Shown piece after piece: positions 55,627 through 64,000 of a DNA stretch of 64,000 nt; the stretch's first letter is position 1; the number at the start of each line of letters is the position of its first letter. The position numbers and the translations under genes are program-made. Under the pieces are notes generated by a model. The model worked only from the letters and a program-made list of their open reading frames with translations. It did no database searches and was not told the DNA's origin. The DNA lies in assembly GCA_947462335.1 (NCBI GenBank), contig OX381704.1:48054942-48118941 (forward strand), in the 5' to 3' direction. This stretch comes from Harmothoe impar. Lineage: Eukaryota > Annelida > Polychaeta > Phyllodocida > Polynoidae.

Positions 55627-58600
55627 CATACTAAAGAAAGGGGGAACGGCTGAAGAACATGCCTGGACATTCAGTGTGCGCCTATAAGAAGGAAACGTAA
55701 AACAACAACAGCAAGCCATGTAGCATGATGAGCAGTCTACACCACTGTTACTATTCTGGGCTGTGAGCGGGATTTAGGCGTGTCCTGTTGGTTCCCTGGG
55801 GGTGGGAGCCCGGCGCTATGTGTGAGGTGGTGATTTGGTTGACATTTACCCAGGCCAACAAATGAGATGTTGCCAGCTCTGTACCGTGTAGGGGGATGGG
55901 TGGCATGTGGTGGTGAGCTGCTGCTCAGGTGGGGAATGGCTCAGCTGGTTCTCTGTGAGCTACTCAGTCGCTACAACAGGACCTGTCAATCATCCTGGAT
56001 GTACCTGGATGTTACCGATTAAATATTCCCGATTGAATGCATAAAACAGAAATGCTTTATGTTTGATTCTATAATCAAAGCATTGACTCACCATTTATTT
56101 ATGACAGATTAAGCGCCAATCCCAAACCATACCCCATCTCTCCTACATCTTATAACCCCCCCCCCCCCCCCCCCAAGCACATCATCTTCTCAAACCCCGC
56201 CATCATCGCCGATAACCAATCATCCAGTATTGATCGACCACAATAGGACTACAGTGGTAACCCTACGACTAGTACCACAACCCAAGGTGGGGTTTCTGCG
56301 GCAAGGCTGATTGTCAACTAGGCAGTGCTAACTACCAGCCCCGGGGTGGGCGGGGAAGGGGTGATTTCTTTTTTTGTGGCGGGGGGGGGGGGTGGACAAT
56401 CATCTCGCACAATTTAATTATAGCTTTCTCTGCACCATCGAGTATTGTAGGCAGAAACGATGAAAACGTCAGCTGGCACATGTGTAATATAATCGAACAA
56501 CTATTTTCAATTTTTAAAGCACCGTTCTGTTTGGCATTATCTAGATGCCTTCCCAGTAAACCCCTTTGTCATATACTTCTCGTGACACGGACGTGACATT
56601 CATCTTGAACCTTCACCTCTAGCATCATGCGAGATGCGTTAACGGTGCATCTCCAAGTAATGTCTCAGGCATACAGCTTTCAGCTTGTGTCCGACAGCCA
56701 TCCAGTTGAGACCTGTTTACGATAAAAGTGACGTTTCAAGCGAAGTCCTCTCTAGATTGTGTTCTTGACCCGCTAGAAAGCTCCAAGAAAATAATTGGAC
56801 GAATTATTGGCATTTCTATCCATATCTTCCTACCCCATAGGCACTCACACTAAAGAAACCTTTGGTTAATCAAATTGACAAAACCAAAATCTACAGCTTC
56901 ATTATGACGACTCAAGCTCGCCAAAGTGACGACCCAACGGCATCATTATCAATGTCCTTCATGGTGCCATTAGCGGCACATAACTGCCCTCTACTGGGTG
57001 GGACATGTACTGCATTTTCAGCTGTACACACATGTAGTATCATCTGTCATATACCATGTTGTCGCAATGCCACCTCTTGGTTGTACATTTTGGAAGCACA
57101 ATTTCACTGTCCATGGGTTTTCAGTGCATCAGTTTATAAACCTCCACCACATCTCCTGACCAGTCCTCTTGACTGTCACAACTAGTGGGACATGGTCGGT
57201 TTGTTAACGATCGCCCCCTAATTAGGAATCTTCCTGCTGACCCATCAGTGGCATACCACGCACATTTCTATTTGGTTGGGGGCGAAGGAGACAGAGGGTC
57301 TTGACTGCTCCCCCTTCTACAGGTTCCTCCCCACCATCATGTATCATACACCACCGCTCATGGATCAGTCGGTGGGTTGTTTTTATCAGCGCTATCGACA
57401 TACTTAGGACAGTTGTCATATTCTACATGAGTGATGGTGGCATTGTAATCAAAGAGGGCTATATCTCCTCGATAAGCACTCAGTGAGGAAGTGCAGTCCC
57501 TCTTCTACATATACATACGGTGATTGGTGAAATCACATTGACAAGTATGCATTCCCACTCCTTGGTGACTTTGGTCTGCGATTCAGTTGACACGGGCACA
57601 CACATAATTCCCATTGTTCAAACATTGATGCGACCGATGCGATTTGAACTGCCACGCAAAACGAGAGTTATGTAATTGTTCAGTAAAGACACTTCATAAA
57701 TCATGTTTCTTACGTCGGAGTGTCATGTGGGCGTTAACGGCCCCGACACGCAGCTGATGACGATGAAGCGTCACGTCATTTTTGGAACGCGACGGAAGCA
57801 GACGACATTTTTTTCCAGAGCGGGAAACGCTCATGTTTCACGCCAGGTGGCGCTGCGAGCCAAGCTCAGCGACAATGCTGTTTACCACTGCGCATTTTGA
57901 TGATTACAAGAGGTCTGATCAATAATCCACGAGCCGTGATTTGATCGGGTTTCATCCCAGGCCGGTCCCTGCCTCCAATATCCCCCAATCCACCCGGTTT
58001 ACAACAGATTCAAAACCAATGAATAACACTCGTCTCATTTATAATACATAGTTCGCCTGGCATCGACACTTCTTGACTATATTCATCCATGAATCAGTGA
58101 CACTTGTAGCTTAATTATGTTCATGGGAACACCCCCCCCCCCCCATATCACCACCCACTGCTCTACGTTTGACCAAGTTCAAAACCTAGAAGGACAAGGG
58201 ACAAGAGTAAACGGTTCGCCACGCCCATAATGTGCCATCATTCGTCAGCAGTGACACAATGTTTGTACGGGTAACATAACTCTCGTGTACTTGTTTATCG
58301 CATTTGATGGATACATTTATAGTTGCACTCTTTGAACTAACGTGTGACTCGTTATAGATCACTATAGAACAGTACTATAGGAACATAACCTTAGGTTATT
58401 GTTGAGAATACCGGTCACTGTATTGCTGATTTGGAAGCTTAAACGTTTTGTATAACGTCCGACACTTTATACAATAAGTAATACACGTTTATAAGCATCG
58501 GATTTGATGAATTCAACTAGTCATCAGTGCCACCGCATCCCAGACGGAGACAACTGGGAAAAGAAGGAATGGGATGTTGTCATTCGATCCGTATCCCTTA

Positions 58601-61555
58601 CAAAGGAAGTACCATGCACCTTTTTTTCTTAAAAGGCGAGCGAGGACGATGCACACCCGGATTCCCCGAATCAAAAAGTCCGTACAGGAGATGGGGCCCA
58701 GGAAGTTTTTGTTCACACCCCCACGGCATAAATAGGACTCTGTAAAAAAAATAAAAGGGGGGGGGGATGCGCAAGGTAAAGTGAGCAGGACGATAATTGG
58801 GTGTTTATGCCTAGAAATACCATCTTGTTCTTGTCTAGTGAATGCTGACAATATCTACAGCCCCCTAAATATACATAATTATCTCGATTCTATAGGTAGT
58901 AGTCATGCCTACAGCTTTAAAAAGTCGAAAGTAATGTTGATGTCAGCATGTATGAAAGACATAGAAATACAATCAAACATTAGTACTCTACCCTTTCTAC
59001 CCTTTGGTGTCTATCCTGATATCAAAATTATAATGAAATAATGAAATTCAAAATTATGATAATAACTCGGAGCATAGCTTGACCAGCTGAAATCCTATAC
59101 CCCAATATGTGAGAAGGAGAAAACTAGTGCCTAGGAGGGAGAGAAGGGGACTTCTAACAGCCCTATTCCCCTCATCGATCACATCTGCCTGTCTGCAACA
59201 CCCACCACACTGGTAGCACCAGCACCGCTCCTAGCACAGTCACCACCACCACTACTGGGTACCACGCCGACCGGAGGGTCTGGTCTAGAGCTAGGCTACA
59301 GGAGGAGTTAACGCATGGTGTGCCAGTAGGGACTCTGCTACCACCCTGGAGGCAGTCTTGGTAGCATTGGCAGCACTGGCAAGAGTGCCAGGCAGTTAAT
59401 TTGGACAATTTTCTGCAACCTTTTATCAGTTGGATGTGGTCTGCCAAAGGGAGTTATCCTAATTTGATTGCAGCTGATATTAATACTTGCCACTGATGCC
59501 ACTCTCTGCAAGTTGGACCAGGTATAGGAGTCAGGATACGAGACACCAGCTCCTGTCGCCTCTACCTATTACCCACACATAGGTTATAGATATTTATTTG
59601 GCTGCACAACCTCCTGTTGGCCTGGGGTTTGTAGTGCCCCTTAGACCCCTACACACCCTGGAGGAGTAGAGGCTCCTGGCATGCCGTCAGCCTCACACAC
59701 CTGTTGACGTCTCCCCCTGCAGGTAGGCACTGCTGGCCTGGGCTACAGGTGCACCATACTAACATGTGTCTCTGAGCTGTTGGTAAGACGCACACACGCT
59801 TTCTGCAGCACATACTGATAAACCTTATTATATTCAAATGGTCTGGTCACTCATACATGAATCTGGTATCACCATGGAGAAGCGATGTCTTATCCTGTTA
59901 TGATGCAACACAGTAAAGTTCATTATAAAACGTAGGCCTATCTAGACAGATGCCAAACCCAAGATCATCTCAAGTGGTCGGGTTATGGTGGCGTGGAAGC
60001 TTAATGACCTGATATATCTGGTGTAGTAATAGATTTTAATGTTTTAATTACACTAACAAAATGGAACAGAGGTGCAACTTTCCCCTGAAATCCCTGATAA
60101 TAACAGTGATGATAGTCACCTGTCAATGATTTCAGCATGCATTCCAGATAATGGACTTCAAACGTACTAGCCTGGCATCGGCTGTCGATAACATGCATTG
60201 GTCACTTCAAAAAGTGCATATCTCTGTAAGGCATATTCTGCTTGGCCACAGCTGGCTGTTGGTGATCACTCATGTCAAGAAAGGCACCATGAGTGAGCAG
60301 GTGTACTGCTGATTTGATTCCAGGGGGCTACAATAGCCAGCCAAAGATTTGGTGGGAATCCCCGTCAAAATGGCTGACAAGATGGCAGCGAGCACTCTCC
60401 CTGCGGAGGTCTAGGCTTATACTATTATATACGTTAGGTACGCTGTGTAGAATATAATTGGAGCAAGTACTAAGGTACGGTCTCTCATTTGGACCGTGTT
60501 AACCGTGTTGGTACTGGCACTAAACGTATCATAACTAAAATAGATAGGTGCAGTAAAGATGGATCATTGTTTCCAGGTTTTCTATTTCACGGGATCCCTA
60601 TGCTAAGGGCCCTACTTCACAGGCACAGGTTTGATACCAAAAAAGGTCGCTCGCCAAATACTCCGAGATGTTCTTTAGCATGACCCTCGTCATGTTATGT
60701 GGACACTGTAAATAAAGCCGCCTACGCACCCACCGATCGGCCACTGCAATCCTAACTATAGCACTGCTGCACTGATAGCGCAATACATGCCGTGACAACG
60801 CTGCAGGTTATAGTTGAATGGAAATTTTATCATAGACAAATTTTAATCTCTTGAATTTGTTACTTTATATAGGGGCCTACGTATTGTATCTGATTATGCA
60901 ATTCATGTATTGCATGATCATAAATCTAAATTTGGACGCGTTTATTGTTACCGATTCCAGGCACTAATGGCATTGGTAATGAATGGGAGGCAACAGGTAT
61001 AGATGGGTGTACAGAACGTCAACAAGATGCACCTCAAGGTCATACTGGGGGGTATATGGCTATATGTCATTGTATGAATGTATATGTTGGAGGGATCAAT
61101 GGATAGATTAGCCGTAGAATTAGGCAGGGATCAGGTGATTTGCCTTGTACAGCAGGGTGTGGCAAGAGTGGGATCAGAGGGGCCCCACCCACCTCCGTCA
61201 GTGCACATATACAGGCAGGTGACAACGCCTACCTCGATCTACCACTGTATAGCACCACCTCCAGGCGCTAAGACCTTCACCAGCCTTCCAGTATACTGGT
61301 GTATACTGTTATTTAGATTAGTATGTCTTTCACTAAGTGTGGTCTGAATCCAGTGAAAGGTGAAGGGGGTCGGGACTTCACCTTTAAGTCAATGTTTTAA
61401 TGTGTGGTGGCGAAATAAGTCGTGCAGAAGTAGCATACATGTTGGCAATATAGGCCTAGCTATCGATATTACGCACCTCAGAGAAGTAGCTCATCCCCTT
61501 ATGTTTCATTTTTTTGGCAATATTGAGGTTTAATAATGAACCCTTGCTGCATACC
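55627..61555. other. Long intergenic stretch
   Basis: No gene recognised in 6 kb. Poly(C) at 56157-56174 and 58132-58144; poly(G) at 56382-56391 and 58757-58766. A CpG-rich patch at 57700-57895 contains CCAGGTGGCGCTGC (near 57841), like the CTCF core. Open frames here (largest 112 codons, 58513-58851 minus) have no recognised domain. Confidence 0.35.
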
Positions 61556-61730
61556 TGTCGAACCTTCTTGCAAGGGCTGCATTCACCTGTCGGGAGTATA
61601 TCAACCATGAAGGGTCGGTCTGACGCTTGAATGCAGCACTGGTAACTAACTCGGCAAGACTGCATTCATGCATCATAACGACAAAGGGCATAGTACATTA
61701 ACTCGCTATGCGACCCTTGTCACAGTTTTA
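61556..61730. mobile_element. Palindromic foldback family, copy 8
   Basis: Keeps GGGCTGCATTCACCTGTCGG, GAGTATATCAACCATGAAGG, GTCGGTCTGACGCTTGAATG, CAGCACTGGTAACTAACTCG, CAAGACTGCATTCATGCATC and ACGACAAAGGGCATAGTACA, then CGCTATGCGACCCTTG as the right end. The left end is degraded. Confidence 0.65.
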
Positions 61731-64000
61731 GAAAAACCTTGTCTGTGTGTCGTCCCCATAATTCTAGACTCTCACTATGTGCCTATTATAGAGAGTCATT
61801 GTCTATGTATTTCATTGTGTTTCATAGAAAATGTAGATAATTCCCACAGGCCTGATGTAGACAGCTCACAGAGACCGATAAGCCGTTGAAATAACGCCTT
61901 GTCAGGTCCTGGCCTGATTAGGTTACTTGGGTATTAAATGTTGGATTGATAGATGCCAGTTATGGAAAGGTTAAACGGCACTTTGCAGTCATGAAGAAGG
62001 AGGTAATTAAAATACGTTTTATGTGGCACTGAAATGAGAGCTCAAATGTCACTGACAACTGTGTCTACGGGTTCTCATTAGGAGAGCACCAGCTGCATGC
62101 CTAATCTAGTGGATCCCACTCTGAGACTGTTTTGTACACTTTTCTTTTTATAGACAGTGTTCATGAACCATATACATGTAAATGGATTTATCAGAATGAA
62201 ACATTTGATCAAAAGTATGGTGTGTGTCTCTGACCACCATAATATCTAGTTATGATCGTTTAAAGGCGTTCAATTGGGTGTCGCCATCCAACTGGACTTG
62301 GTCTAGTCTGATTATGAATTCAATATGAAAGTAGGCCCCTTGAGAGAGCTGTGTGTGTCGTCCCCATAATTCTAGACTCTCAGACAGGCAATCTATGAAC
62401 TGGTAAAACCTGAGCGATCTAATCACACGGAGAAACCTAATCCAGTGAACGTGCTCCTGGTGCATTCTTTCCCAGCTTTGTGAGACGTTCATGAAAGAGA
62501 ATAATTCCCATGCCCTGGAAGGGAGACCCATTTCAACACCCCTTCCCCTTTTCTGGGTGCAATAGAACCGGTCCCGTTTACCCTAACGCCTTGTGCGTGT
62601 TTGCCGGGGATTGGTTCAAGACTTTGAAGAAAGGGATTGCAGCATTGCCAGCGTTTAGTTGAGACGCCCGGTCTTGTTTTAACAGGAACAATATTTGGTG
62701 AGTGAATCCCATTCCGTGCTCATCAATCAAGGGTCCCTCTCTGTTTTTACCTTCCCGGTCTGCCAGTGCTCAGTGTGTGTGTGTGTGTGTGTGTTCGGGG
62801 TGGGGGGGGGCAGTGCTTGGCAGGCAGGCGTTCAGCACAGATGAAACCGCATCAATCTCCAGGTGCATTCTTGCTCCCGTTATAGACTAAAGCACAGTCT
62901 CTGCTGCAATAAACCACTCAAGATTCTCCGAGTAAAGCACTTCCCAGATATATAAACATATGACATATAGATCAGTTGCAGCACTCGCATTTCTGATAGT
63001 TGAAAACATATTTTTATTTAGGGAAGCTCCCCTCGCCCACTAGGGCAGAGATTCTGAGGATGCAACCAAAGCCAATGTGACAGGCAGTTCTTTTCAAAGG
63101 GACAGTGATCATCAATTGAGGAGTCCCTAACCCTGGCTTTAATCATTGCCTTAACTATTATAAATAGATATCTAGGTTACCACATTGACTTGCTCAGACG
63201 TCAGTGTGTGGTTGATATGATATGAGGCGTGTGTGTGGTGGTGGTGGAGGGGGGTAAAAGAGGGTGCGGAAGGAAGGAGATGTTCATGGTCAGGCTGACT
63301 GTCTCTATAGCCCTTCCATAATCAGATAAAACTATTGGCAGTAGTTTCACAATAGAATGGAGTTTCAACCGGCAGAGCCGCGCAACTATAGGGATTAGTT
63401 TAACATGGCGATAACTCTGGGTGAAGAAATTTTCTAGTACCACTGAAATTGAGTTATCTATCCTCCCCTACCCTCTCTTCACACTCACAACTCCCCTGGC
63501 CTCGTCCTCTGTCCATAAGGGAGTGGTCACAATTTATCTACGAAGGTTGGCCAGCCAATTATTGAGCCTGCATAACATATATGTGGATGGACTTGATAAC
63601 ATGTCTTGAAGTTGAAATTGAAATGGGGAAGCGAGTGCGAGAACATGTTCAATGACGTTTTTGCATCCGCAAGGGGTCAAAATGCTTGAGGCAACCCGCA
63701 AATCAGTCCATAGTCCCCTGTTGTTGAATAATGACTACTCCCTATAGGAGGGTTCCATCCTTCTACCATGCCCCGCCCTAGACCCCCGTCTCACTTGCCC
63801 CTCGCCCCTATTGGACCCCTACTCCACCCCTTCACCCAACAAGCAGAAATCCCCACACCCTGAGGGCTGCGGCCGGTCAGGATGTGTGCCACTTGTCTAC
63901 ATAAAACAGGATCAAGGGGCCACACCAAATAAAGGCCGCCATTGGCCTGGGAGCACGGCTTCCCTCCACCTTCTCCTCCTGGGTATTTGTCGCTGTGAGC
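61731..64000. other. Intergenic DNA
   Basis: No gene recognised. An exact 31-base match is shared by 61744-61774 and 62352-62382. A (GT)n followed by a G run is at 62767-62811. The minus frame at 62250-62531 (93 codons) has no recognised domain. Confidence 0.4.

Noticed and set aside
57703..57900. Short gene in the CpG-rich patch at 57.7 kb
   Set aside because: 65 codons, no domain, no matching downstream exon visible.

Overview
The window looks like nuclear DNA from an animal, most likely a marine invertebrate. That is an inference from four things: very low coding density, many short palindromic mobile elements, many minisatellites and long poly(C)/poly(G) runs, and a decayed LINE with an apurinic-type endonuclease followed by reverse transcriptase. 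I see no bacterial operon structure, rRNA, convincing tRNA, CRISPR array or recognisable host protein gene. Apart from the LINE, the open frames are short, low-complexity, or run through tandem repeats that happen to lack stops. No species can be named from the sequence.

Layout. 1-16 kb: intergenic DNA with an incomplete MITE-like family sharing GTTGCC ends (2203-2530, 3531-3896, fragment 15889-15957), copies of a palindromic family with TTTAAGGGCCGCAT-type ends (842, 4915, 10682), a 39-bp minisatellite (5863-6252), a 38-bp minisatellite (7197-7433) and a hammerhead-ribozyme-like core on the minus strand (13343-13370). 16-28 kb: a cluster of GGCGCTTAT motifs (16492-16655), a young, nearly perfect 302-bp foldback transposon with a 10-bp target duplication (22259-22560) and a strong 42-bp hairpin (26194-26235). 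28.3-31.0 kb: the most unusual part, about 2.7 kb in which a 12-base core (TTAAGTCGCTAT and close variants) recurs about 30 times on both strands, set inside several arrays with different periods.

31-40 kb: a polypyrimidine/polypurine block, a 43-bp satellite made from the end of the palindromic family (33443-33699), and a 22-bp minisatellite split by a 4.07-kb unit with 14-bp inverted ends and a 6-bp target duplication (35322-39390). That unit contains the LINE. The LINE is inactive: one frameshift in an A run, and a deletion that removed the front of the reverse transcriptase. 40-49 kb: another inverted-ended element with a 6-bp target duplication (41713-42064), a 30-bp minisatellite, palindromic tandem units showing a paired compensatory change (44468-44543), a 1.06-kb element with CCCGGGCCAGAA ends filled with CAGTAG motifs (45562-46618), two further foldbacks (47344-47553, 48577-48894) and a CpG-rich, promoter-like patch (47830-48070). 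49-64 kb: mostly featureless, with two more palindromic-family copies near 52 kb, one at 61.6 kb, and small duplications.

The picture is a gene-poor accessory region built by successive insertion of non-autonomous DNA transposons, conversion of their ends into satellites, and a nested LINE. A separate signal is the 9-mer GAGCAGCTC, present 14 times where a rough composition estimate predicts fewer than one.
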